Source of the DNA: Mucilaginibacter ginsenosidivorans | Lineage (GTDB): Bacteria > Bacteroidota > Bacteroidia > Sphingobacteriales > Sphingobacteriaceae | DNA: 64,000 bases | Assembly (NCBI RefSeq): GCF_007971025.1 | Contig: NZ_CP042436.1 | Span: 4,278,001-4,342,000 of the forward strand | Direction: 5' to 3' | In this document: positions 34,202 to 42,137 of the stretch, one piece after another | Layout of the letters: each line of letters opens with the position of its first letter | How positions within the stretch are numbered: the stretch's first letter is position 1 | The notes under the pieces: model-generated | Told to the model about the DNA's origin: nothing | Databases searched by the model: none | What the model saw: the letters and a program-made list of their open reading frames with translations, nothing else | Position numbers and translations under genes: made by a program

Positions 34202-34447
34202 ATGCTTAGCGCAGGCATTTTAAAGATACTCGATCAAGAATATCCGGCCCTGATAGTGAAAACTATCTGTTACGGCAGGCTCGACCTTGCTTTTAAAACA
34301 GATAGCCACGGTATCCCGGTATTGTTATTCATCGGGGAAAAAGAGGCTTCGGGAAAAATAAAAGGTGAATGTTATACACGGAAAATCTCTTTCACTTCGC
34401 AAGGCGTGGTCAAAAATCATTGGGAACATAAGGGAAAAGCGACCTGA
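34202..34447 (+). CDS. Small hypothetical protein
   Basis: 81 residues: AGILKILDQEYPALIVKTIC, GIPVLLFIGEKEASGKIKGE and a basic C-terminus (KNHWEHKGKAT). Soluble, no recognised domain. Its stop codon TGA abuts the stop codon of the convergent kinase with no spacer (TGATCA). The coding status is supported by length and position only. Confidence 0.55.
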   Translation: MLSAGILKILDQEYPALIVKTICYGRLDLAFKTDSHGIPVLLFIGEKEASGKIKGECYTRKISFTSQGVVKNHWEHKGKAT

Positions 34448-36481
34448 TCAGGCCAGGGGAAGGGAAAAGTAGAAGGTAGAACCTCCGCCGGGCTCGCTTT
34501 CGGCCCATATTTTGCCGTCGTGCCGTCCGATAATTTCGGCGCTGAGGTAAAGGCCAATACCAAAGCCGGAAATGTGCCTTGTGTCCTCGCTTTCAACGCG
34601 GTGATAGCGGTCAAATATTTGTTTAAGGTCATTTGGCCCTATGCCAATCCCTTCATCTTTCACCCAAACTATCGCATTATCTCCCCGGGTTTCACTTCCG
34701 ATCCTGATCTCTTTGCCCTTTGGTGAATATTTAACCGCGTTAGTTATGAGGTTAGATATCACAGAATCGATCTTATCACGGTCGGCACAAACATTCAGTT
34801 TGCCGGTCGTGTGCAGGCTAACGCCATGGGTGTTTACGATCATTTGTGTTTCCTGGAATATTCCGAGTAACAATTCATTCAAATCGAACGGATCTTTTTC
34901 AATATGCAGCTTACCGGCTTCGAGGCGCGAAATATTCAGAAACCCGTTGATCATCCTTGTCATCTTCTTTACCTGCGTATTTGCCCTGTCCATTGCACCA
35001 GATAAAAAGGTATCCTGATTGTCCTTTAACCTCATGCCTGCCACCTGTATGATGGCATTAAGTGACGTTAACGGGGTTTTCAACTCATGACTGGCCATCC
35101 CGATAAAATCGTTTTTCCTGGTCTCATCTAATTTCCTCTCGGTAATGTCGCGCGCTATTTTAGAAACGCCGATGATATTTCCCTGCGGATCCTTGATAGG
35201 AGAAATGGTTAACGAAACGTCAATAAGGTTGCCGGCTTTGGTCATCCGCTTAGTTTCAAAGTGCTCAACGCGCTCACCAGCTTTTAAACGCGCCAATATA
35301 CGGGGCTCCTCATCCTGCCTGTCGGGCGGTATAAGTTTATAAATGGTTTCGCCAATAATTTCACCGGCAGTGTAACCAAACATGCGTTGCGCCGCGTCGT
35401 TCCAACTGGTTATGACGCTTTCCAGTGTTTTACTAATGATCGCATCATCCGAGGACTCTACTATGGCAGCCAATTTAGCGCTCTTTTCTTCGGCTTGTTT
35501 TATATTGCTAATATCCATGGCCATTACCAGGCCTGCATCCACCTCGCCCTGTTCATTCTTCAGCGGTACAAGGTACACCCTGTAATATTCGCCGTTCTGC
35601 CCCTTTCGCTCCAATGAGAATCTCTCGCCGGCCATCATCCGGTCGTATAAATGCTTTGAGGCATTATAACGTTCCGTTTGCCCTATTTCTGTAGGATGCC
35701 TGCCTTCATAATCGGTCCGCTGGTATCCCATCTTCTCCATCAGGTCGCCTTCAACCATAACATAGCGATGCTCTCGGTCGATAACAACGATAACTGAATC
35801 AGGTATATTTACAGCTATCGACCTGAAAAGGCGTTCGTTGCGTTTCAGTATCTTTTGACTTTCGGTAAGCTCAACGTTGATAGCGGCCAATTCGTCGTTC
35901 ACGGCCAATAGCTCCTCGTTAGTTGCCGCCAACTCTTCGTTGGCAGAGGCAAGTTCATCATTGATCGCGTTTTGTCTTTCGATAGAAACAACTTTCCCCG
36001 TGGTTTCAAGGCAAACTACAAGCACGCCCCCCACGCTGCCATCTTCTGTTCGGATGGGGCTATAGGAAAAATCAAAGTAGCATTCCTCGGTATACCCATT
36101 ACGGTCCATCGGTACCATAAAATCGGGAAAACCGATAGTTTTACCGGTCATAACCTCCGCAAACATGGGACCGATAGTTTCCCAAATTTCCGCATAAGTA
36201 TCTTTTGCACTGCCCGCCATGGCCTGCGGGTGCTTAGTTGCACCATTAATGGGACGAAAGCTATCATTATATAACTGGATATAATCGCTGCCCCAGCATA
36301 CCAGCACAGGGAAGTTGACGGTAAGCATCATGCTGACCATTTGCTTCAGGGCCGAAGGCCAGAACGCGGGATCGCCCAGCGATGTAGCCGACCAGTTGAT
36401 CGACCTCATCAGTTCGCCCATTTCGCCGCCACCTTCCAAAAAAGCGGGTATGGTAACTGCAGAGTTATTTGCTTGCGTCAT
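34448..36481 (-). CDS. Multi-PAS sensor histidine kinase (soluble)
   Basis: About 677 residues without clear membrane helices. The N-terminal PAS-like domain is of the kind seen with SINWSATSLGDPAFWPSALK and WGSDYIQLYNDSFRPING. A short heptad coiled coil follows (EELASANEELAATNEELLAV), then two further PAS domains (SIAVNIPDSVIVVIDREHRY; ESVITSWNDAAQRMFGYTAG), HisKA (GMASHELKTPLTSLN) and HATPase_c (VISNLITNAVKYSPKG, DEGIGIGPNDL, GFGIGLYLS). An in-frame ATG 78 nt upstream would add 26 residues with no domain; I prefer the start before TQANNSAV. Orphan kinase. Confidence 0.92.
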   Translation of the reverse strand: MTQANNSAVTIPAFLEGGGEMGELMRSINWSATSLGDPAFWPSALKQMVSMMLTVNFPVLVCWGSDYIQLYNDSFRPINGATKHPQAMAGSAKDTYAEIWETIGPMFAEVMTGKTIGFPDFMVPMDRNGYTEECYFDFSYSPIRTEDGSVGGVLVVCLETTGKVVSIERQNAINDELASANEELAATNEELLAVNDELAAINVELTESQKILKRNERLFRSIAVNIPDSVIVVIDREHRYVMVEGDLMEKMGYQRTDYEGRHPTEIGQTERYNASKHLYDRMMAGERFSLERKGQNGEYYRVYLVPLKNEQGEVDAGLVMAMDISNIKQAEEKSAKLAAIVESSDDAIISKTLESVITSWNDAAQRMFGYTAGEIIGETIYKLIPPDRQDEEPRILARLKAGERVEHFETKRMTKAGNLIDVSLTISPIKDPQGNIIGVSKIARDITERKLDETRKNDFIGMASHELKTPLTSLNAIIQVAGMRLKDNQDTFLSGAMDRANTQVKKMTRMINGFLNISRLEAGKLHIEKDPFDLNELLLGIFQETQMIVNTHGVSLHTTGKLNVCADRDKIDSVISNLITNAVKYSPKGKEIRIGSETRGDNAIVWVKDEGIGIGPNDLKQIFDRYHRVESEDTRHISGFGIGLYLSAEIIGRHDGKIWAESEPGGGSTFYFSLPLA

Positions 36482-36648
36482 GGATGAGATAGCCGGGGAT
36501 GCCCGGTCAGATGTTTTAAAGTGAAATGAATACAGCGGCTTTTGACGTAGAGTGAACACGTAAATATAGCTGAAAGTTTTAAAAATAATCGATGCTTTTC
36601 AAATGGTTGCTAAAAGAGGCTACCTTAGACCCTTGAAAGCAGGTGGTT

Positions 36649-37845
36649 TTATTTTAAAAGCTCGTAGCACTGGCTGGCTATCTCCAATTCTTCGTTGGTG
36701 GGTATTACCAGTATCTTTACTCTTGAACCGGTTTTGCTAATTTCCCTTATACCGTCCGTGCGGGTATTGTTTTTATCCGTATCCAATTCAATCCCAAGGT
36801 ATCCTATATCCCGGCATACCAGTTCGCGTATAATAGGATCATTCTCCCCCACTCCTGCGGTAAAAATTAAGGCGTCAAGCCCGTTAAGCACGGCCGTATA
36901 GGCGCCGATGTATTTCCTAATCCGGTAAGCGTACATATCATAGGCCAGCTTCGCCTGTTCATCGCCTTCGGCTATCAGCCTGCGGATGTCGCGCATGTCG
37001 CTGAAGCCGGTGAGACCGATCATCCCGCTGCGTTTGTTCAGCAAATTACTTACCTGTTCAATATCATAGCCCAATTGGTTAACCAGGTAAAAGATAATAG
37101 TAGGGTCGATATCGCCTGACCTGCTGCCCATGATAAGCCCGCTTAAAGGGCCGAAACCCATACTGGTATCTACCGACTTTCCGTTATTAACGGCTGTTAT
37201 GCTGCACCCGTTGCCGAGGTGTATGCTGATCAATTTTAGGGCCTTGTTATTTAAGTAAAGTTCGGCCTGGTGCGAAACATATTGGTGACTGGTGCCGTGA
37301 AATCCGTATGCTCTGATATTATGATCTGTATAATAGGAATCAGGTATGGCAAACCGGAAAGCTTTCGGCGGCATGGTTTGATGAAAAGCGGTATCGAATA
37401 CAGCTACCTGATTGGCACCGCGAAATATCTTTTCGGCGACCTCTATCCCACGGAAAGCGGCCGGGTTATGCAGGGGAGCAAGCTGAAATGTAAGTTTTAA
37501 CTTTTCTTTTACTTCTGGTGTGATGATTGTTGGATCGGTGAATGACTCGCCGCCATGCACCACCCTGTGGCCCACTACCTCAATGGCGTAGGCATCGGTT
37601 ATCACCCCGATCTCCGAATCTGTCAGCAATTCGTTCACCTTTTTTAAACCCGCCTCATGGTCAGGAATTTCATCGGTTATCTTTATTACTTTTTCTTCGT
37701 CGTTTATATAGGTTTTATGGACGATCACCGAATTTTCCAATCCTATACGGTCGACAAGGCCGCTGCAAACCGGCGATGATGAGGGCATCCTGAATAGCTG
37801 GTATTTGATGGAACTGCTGCCGGAGTTAATGATAAAAATATTCAT
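36649..37845 (-). CDS. ackA: Acetate kinase
   Basis: 398 residues of the ASKHA kinase fold. The N-terminal INSGSSSIKYQLF binds phosphate; VVHGGESF, FDTAFHQTMP, YGFHGTSHQYVS, HLGNGCSITAVNNGKSVDTS, GLIMGSRSGDIDP, FTAGVGEND and the C-terminal NEELEIA follow in canonical order. It makes ATP from acetyl phosphate during overflow metabolism, or works in reverse for acetate use. It starts 1 nt after the pta stop codon, the classic pta-ackA operon. Confidence 0.97.
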   Translation of the reverse strand: MNIFIINSGSSSIKYQLFRMPSSSPVCSGLVDRIGLENSVIVHKTYINDEEKVIKITDEIPDHEAGLKKVNELLTDSEIGVITDAYAIEVVGHRVVHGGESFTDPTIITPEVKEKLKLTFQLAPLHNPAAFRGIEVAEKIFRGANQVAVFDTAFHQTMPPKAFRFAIPDSYYTDHNIRAYGFHGTSHQYVSHQAELYLNNKALKLISIHLGNGCSITAVNNGKSVDTSMGFGPLSGLIMGSRSGDIDPTIIFYLVNQLGYDIEQVSNLLNKRSGMIGLTGFSDMRDIRRLIAEGDEQAKLAYDMYAYRIRKYIGAYTAVLNGLDALIFTAGVGENDPIIRELVCRDIGYLGIELDTDKNNTRTDGIREISKTGSRVKILVIPTNEELEIASQCYELLK

Positions 37846-37846
37846 T

Positions 37847-39964
37847 TCAGGAATGCTTTTCTAAGGTTTGCGAGGTATCCTGGCATTGTATAGCCGTAAT
37901 GATGACCGTATTAAAAATATCATCGACCGTGCAGCCGCGGCTCAAATCGTTCACAGGTTTATTCAATCCCTGCAACATGGGGCCAATCGCCAACGCCCCT
38001 GTTTCGCGCTGCACCGCTTTATAGGTGTTGTTGCCGGTGTTCAGGTCGGGGAATATCAAAACACTCGCCCTGCCGGCAACTTCGGAACCGGGTAACTTGC
38101 TGCTGCCCACAACCGGGTCGACTGCGGCATCATATTGTATAGGCCCCTCGACCTTCAGGTCGGGGCGTTTTTGTTTGACTATTTCGGTAGCGCGGCGTAC
38201 TTTTTCCACCTCCTCGCCTTCGCCGGATGTACCTGAGGAATAGGAAAGCATGGCGATGCGCGGTTCGATGCCGAAGCGCTGACTGCTATCGGCCGATGAT
38301 ATGGCGATCTCGGCGAGTTGTTCTGCCGTGGGATTTGGATTTACCGCACAATCGCCGAATATAGAAACCCTATCGGGCAGGCACATAAAAAATATGGATG
38401 AAACCACCGATATGCCTGGCTTTGTTTTGATAAACTGCAGCGCGGGGCGGATGGTATGCAGCGTGGTGTGCACCGCGCCTGAAACCATCCCGTCGGCATG
38501 CCCTTTATATACCATCATGGTACCAAAATAGGATACGTCCGTCATCAGGTCACGCGCCATTTCCAGGGTAACGTTTTTGCTTTTGCGCAGCTCGTATAAG
38601 GTGTTCACATAATCATCGTAGTATTGATCGTAAGCCGGATTGACGATCCGGACTTTATCCAGGTCGAGGTTGATATCGAGCCTGTTCAAAACGGCTTTTA
38701 TATCGGCCGTGTCGCCCAAAAGGGTCAGGTCTACAATTTCCTGGCTAATGAGGCGGGCTGCCGCCCTTAGTATGCGCTCATCGTTGCCCTCGGGCAAAAC
38801 GATATGTTTTTTTGAGCTTCTGGCCCACTCTGTCAGCTGGTACTGGAACATCCTTGGCGTCAGCCCGGATGGCTTGAAAGTAACCAGGCGTTTATCCAGT
38901 TCGCTTGTATTGACGTACTTATTAAACGTATCTATGGCCAGCCGTATCTTTTTGGTATTGTCGGAAGTGATCTGTGAGCGAATATCGCCGATAACATTGC
39001 TGGTCTGGAAGGTACCTGTTTCAACCGAAATGATGGGAACAACGGTCTGCAAACCCTCTATCAGCCTCAGGATGGGTTCTTCCGGTTGATAGCCTGCTGT
39101 TAAAACAATCCCGGCCACTTTTGGGTAACTGGTCGACAAATTGGCCTGCAAAGCGCAAATGATGATATCGCCGCGGTCGCCGGGGGTAACGATCAGGACA
39201 TTTTCGGTTAAGTAATTTAAGAAATTGGGCACCTGCATTGCGCCCGTGACAAAGTTATCAGCCTGGTTAGAAAGATGATCTTCGCCAAACAGCAATTTCC
39301 CGTTCAACTGCTCATATATCTCCTTCATCGTCGGACTTTGCAACCGGGTATCCAGCGGGATTATGGCCAGCAATATTTCGGGCGAAAGCTGATGGCGCAG
39401 CAGTTCCTCCACATCCTTTGCATGTTCTTGCCTTATCCTGTTTGCAACTATAGCAAGCACCTGTACCTCGCGTGCATCAAAATTATGTATGGCGGTAAGT
39501 GCGGCGCTCACTACCTGGGCAATGGTTTTATCCTCGCCTGATACAACAACAATAACCGGCGCCTGCAGGTTTTTTGCTATCTGCGCATTGGTCTCAAACT
39601 CAAAAGCCGCCCCTTCGCCCGGGTAATCCGTACCTTCAACAACTATGAAATCGTACTTCTCCTCCAGGCTTTTATACTTGCGGATGATAATATCCAGCAT
39701 TTCGCCCTGGCTTTCCGTTTCCATCTGGCCCATTGCTTCCTGCCATGTCAGGGCAAAGGTGTCATCATAGGTCATGGGCAGATCGAAATGCGTCAGGATG
39801 GTATCGATATGATCGTCTTTTTTTACCAGCAGGTTTTGGCTGATGACCGGTTTATAATAGCCTATTTTTTGCGCCTTGCCAAGCAGCATATTTACCAGGC
39901 CTATCGAAACAATGGATTTGCCGCTGTGAGCCTCGGTACTGGCAATAAAGACTGTTTTGATCAT
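37847..39964 (-). CDS. pta: Phosphate acetyltransferase, long form
   Basis: 705 residues, the three-part long form. The N-terminal P-loop-like domain (FIASTEAHSGKSIVSIGLVN) is followed by a DRTGG domain (about 215-330) and the catalytic PTA_PTB domain beginning near residue 375 (FQYQLTEWARSSKKHIVLPE, SSIFFMCLPDRVSIFGDCAV, SYSSGTSGEGEEVEKV). It interconverts acetyl-CoA and acetyl phosphate. First gene of the pta-ackA operon. Confidence 0.97.
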   Translation of the reverse strand: MIKTVFIASTEAHSGKSIVSIGLVNMLLGKAQKIGYYKPVISQNLLVKKDDHIDTILTHFDLPMTYDDTFALTWQEAMGQMETESQGEMLDIIIRKYKSLEEKYDFIVVEGTDYPGEGAAFEFETNAQIAKNLQAPVIVVVSGEDKTIAQVVSAALTAIHNFDAREVQVLAIVANRIRQEHAKDVEELLRHQLSPEILLAIIPLDTRLQSPTMKEIYEQLNGKLLFGEDHLSNQADNFVTGAMQVPNFLNYLTENVLIVTPGDRGDIIICALQANLSTSYPKVAGIVLTAGYQPEEPILRLIEGLQTVVPIISVETGTFQTSNVIGDIRSQITSDNTKKIRLAIDTFNKYVNTSELDKRLVTFKPSGLTPRMFQYQLTEWARSSKKHIVLPEGNDERILRAAARLISQEIVDLTLLGDTADIKAVLNRLDINLDLDKVRIVNPAYDQYYDDYVNTLYELRKSKNVTLEMARDLMTDVSYFGTMMVYKGHADGMVSGAVHTTLHTIRPALQFIKTKPGISVVSSIFFMCLPDRVSIFGDCAVNPNPTAEQLAEIAISSADSSQRFGIEPRIAMLSYSSGTSGEGEEVEKVRRATEIVKQKRPDLKVEGPIQYDAAVDPVVGSSKLPGSEVAGRASVLIFPDLNTGNNTYKAVQRETGALAIGPMLQGLNKPVNDLSRGCTVDDIFNTVIITAIQCQDTSQTLEKHS

Positions 39965-40162
39965 CGGGTGTGTTCAATTGAATTCGGCGGTAAAAATACA
40001 GATTTGAGAAGCTTCGGGGGAAACGGGGAGCAATAAATTATGTGACGGAGATCATTGCGGATTTTTTTGACGGATGCACCGGCGCGGGATAAGAAAATAT
40101 TACCTCCAGGCTTAAATTTTCAACAATATTTAAGTCAGTATTAAATATTAGTATAAAAAAGT

Positions 40163-40170
40163 TAAATTTG
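40163..40170 (+). promoter_or_regulatory. Candidate -7 element TAAATTTG
   Basis: Exact TAnnTTTG match inside the AT-rich spacer after pta, oriented towards the PAS-kinase-like gene. No TTG lies 19-20 nt upstream, so only a -7 half is visible. Confidence 0.3.
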
Positions 40171-40261
40171 TTGTTGAATGGTTAAAATTGAGCAATTATT
40201 TTTGACCTTATTTTTAGAAAGGCAATTGTAAATGAGGCTTTTCTGAATATTAATTGACCCT

Positions 40262-40513
40262 ATGAAAAATATTGAATTAAACAAGAAGGCCACCCACAGG
40301 CAACCGCAATTTATGGTGTATTTAAAAAGTTTCGCTACCATACAAACGGTTAGCTTCTGCAGAGATGAAATGACCGTAAATATTTTCGCGCCAGCAGAAA
40401 ACATTGCTCCCTGTGCCTTCGTAAAAATCACTGAAGACTCTTTCACGGCGCCGGCAGGATACCTTGGTGATGGTGTGCCCCCTTCTGCGGCCTGTGAGAT
40501 AAGAATTGCCTGA
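40262..40513 (+). CDS. Possible small protein, weakly supported
   Basis: An 83-codon frame from ATG (MKNIELNKKATHRQPQ) in the 667-nt stretch between pta and the PAS gene. It contains no recognised domain, with a mixed middle (TVSFCRDEMTVNIFAP) and a Gly/Ala/Pro-rich end. Overlapping minus-strand frames of 128 and 103 codons look less natural. If it is not a gene, this stretch holds only the candidate -7 box upstream. Confidence 0.3.
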   Translation: MKNIELNKKATHRQPQFMVYLKSFATIQTVSFCRDEMTVNIFAPAENIAPCAFVKITEDSFTAPAGYLGDGVPPSAACEIRIA

Positions 40514-40631
40514 AGATAAGTAGTGAATATTACAGTTACCCGAAACATGCGTTTTTATAGCCAATCTGTCGCCGGAATAAGTTGTTGTTGCATATAACCA
40601 TACCCTATTCCCCTGAACAGTAAAAGTTGAC

Positions 40632-42041
40632 ATGGAACTACCAAACGATCAAAGCAAGCCGAAGCAGGAGTTGGACGAGAGAAATGCTTTAATTGAGACT
40701 ATCCTTCGTCAGCAAGCGCTCATCAACGGGACGCAGGACCTTATCTGGTCGGTCGACACGGAACTTCGCATCATTACTGCAAACCAATCTTTTGCCAAAA
40801 ACATCAAAGCGCTTACGGGCAGAGATGTAAAGGAAGGCGACGATGTGCTGGTAAAGGAATTCGGGCAGGACCGGCTAAACCGATGGCGCCAATATTACGA
40901 AAGGGCCCTGGATGGCGAGGAATTCCTGATAAAAGAAGATATTTACAATCCCCTGAAACAGGCTAAACAATATAGCCTGATCTCGTTAAGCCCGATGTAC
41001 GACGAAAGCAATACCCTTTTTGGCATTGCCTGTTATTCTAAAGACATTACCTCCGACACGCTGAACCTGCTGGCGCTTGAACACGCCCGGGCCAGGCTTG
41101 AGAAAATAATGGACTCGTCGCTGGATATGATCTGTACCGTTGACGAGCGGGGAACCATATTAAGTGTAAGCGCGGCTTGCAGAACGATATTAGGTTACGA
41201 GCCGGAGGAGCTTGTCGGTAAGCCGCTGTTTGATTTTCTGTACCCGGAAGACCTGGAAAAAACAGAAAGGATGGCAGCAAGTGTGATGGCTGGCAACGCT
41301 ATGACAAACAACGAGAACCGCTATGTACGCAAAGACGGCTCGCTTGTACCGTTAACATGGTCGGCCCGATGGGACCCGAGGGATAAAATAAGGTATGGCA
41401 TAGCGCGTGATGCTACGGAAAGGAAGAAAAACGAAGACGCCCTAAGAATAAGTAATGAACGGTTTGAATATGTTACAAAAGCTACCTCGGATATTATATG
41501 GGACTGGAATTTAGAAACGAACGAGGTTTATTATTCGGACAATATTAAAAACTTATTCGGGCATACGCCGGGCTATAACCGCGACAATCTCCCGTTTTAT
41601 TTTGAACATGTACACCCCGACGACCGCGAGCGCGTGGTTCTTTATCCCGACCAGGTAAAATACGGAACGATGATTAACTGGATGCAGGAATATCGTTTCA
41701 GAAAAGCGGACGGGGAGTATGCTTTTGTACTCGACAGGGGTATTGTCATCCGGAATGAAAAAGGTGTGGGTGTGCGGATGATAGGCGCCATGCAGGACAT
41801 AACGCTAATGAAAGAGCAGGAACTGCGCATGAAGCACCAGAATGAGCAACTGATGGAAATAGCCCGGATAAACGCACATGAGATAAGACGACCGGTAGCC
41901 TCTATTTTAGGACTGCTGCAGTTATTCAATCAAAATATCACCCGTTGTGAAGGTGACCGGGAGCTGCTGGAGCACCTTGAATCGGCTACAAGGGAACTGG
42001 ACGATGTGATAAAACGAATTATTGACAAAACGGTTGATTGA
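40632..42041 (+). CDS. PAS sensor with HisKA-like domain but no ATPase domain
   Basis: 469 residues: three PAS domains (NGTQDLIWSVDTELRIITAN; DSSLDMICTVDERGTILSVS; KATSDIIWDWNLETNEVYYS), then a short helical segment with ARINAHEIRRPVASILGLLQ, His near residue 416. The protein ends 50 residues later, so no HATPase_c domain exists; the stop is natural, with a terminator downstream. Such proteins may dimerise with, or be phosphorylated by, another kinase. No membrane segment and no adjacent regulator. Confidence 0.85.
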   Translation: MELPNDQSKPKQELDERNALIETILRQQALINGTQDLIWSVDTELRIITANQSFAKNIKALTGRDVKEGDDVLVKEFGQDRLNRWRQYYERALDGEEFLIKEDIYNPLKQAKQYSLISLSPMYDESNTLFGIACYSKDITSDTLNLLALEHARARLEKIMDSSLDMICTVDERGTILSVSAACRTILGYEPEELVGKPLFDFLYPEDLEKTERMAASVMAGNAMTNNENRYVRKDGSLVPLTWSARWDPRDKIRYGIARDATERKKNEDALRISNERFEYVTKATSDIIWDWNLETNEVYYSDNIKNLFGHTPGYNRDNLPFYFEHVHPDDRERVVLYPDQVKYGTMINWMQEYRFRKADGEYAFVLDRGIVIRNEKGVGVRMIGAMQDITLMKEQELRMKHQNEQLMEIARINAHEIRRPVASILGLLQLFNQNITRCEGDRELLEHLESATRELDDVIKRIIDKTVD

Positions 42042-42076
42042 AAGTTAATTCATTTTACAGCTCGCCGATTGCAAAA

Positions 42077-42104
42077 AGGCCCCTCCGACGAGTCGGAGAG
42101 GCCT
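42077..42104 (-). terminator. Terminator after clpB
   Basis: AGGCC-CCTCCGAC and CGGAGAGGCCT form a strong hairpin followed, on the minus strand, by a five-T run. It lies between the convergent PAS gene and clpB. Confidence 0.65.
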
Positions 42105-42137
42105 GGGGTATAAAATAGAATAAATTAGGGTGTTGTA

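Noticed and set aside
40322..40633. Minus-strand 103-codon and 128-codon frames in the pta downstream gap
   Set aside because: No domain and unnatural composition; they overlap each other and the better plus-strand frame.
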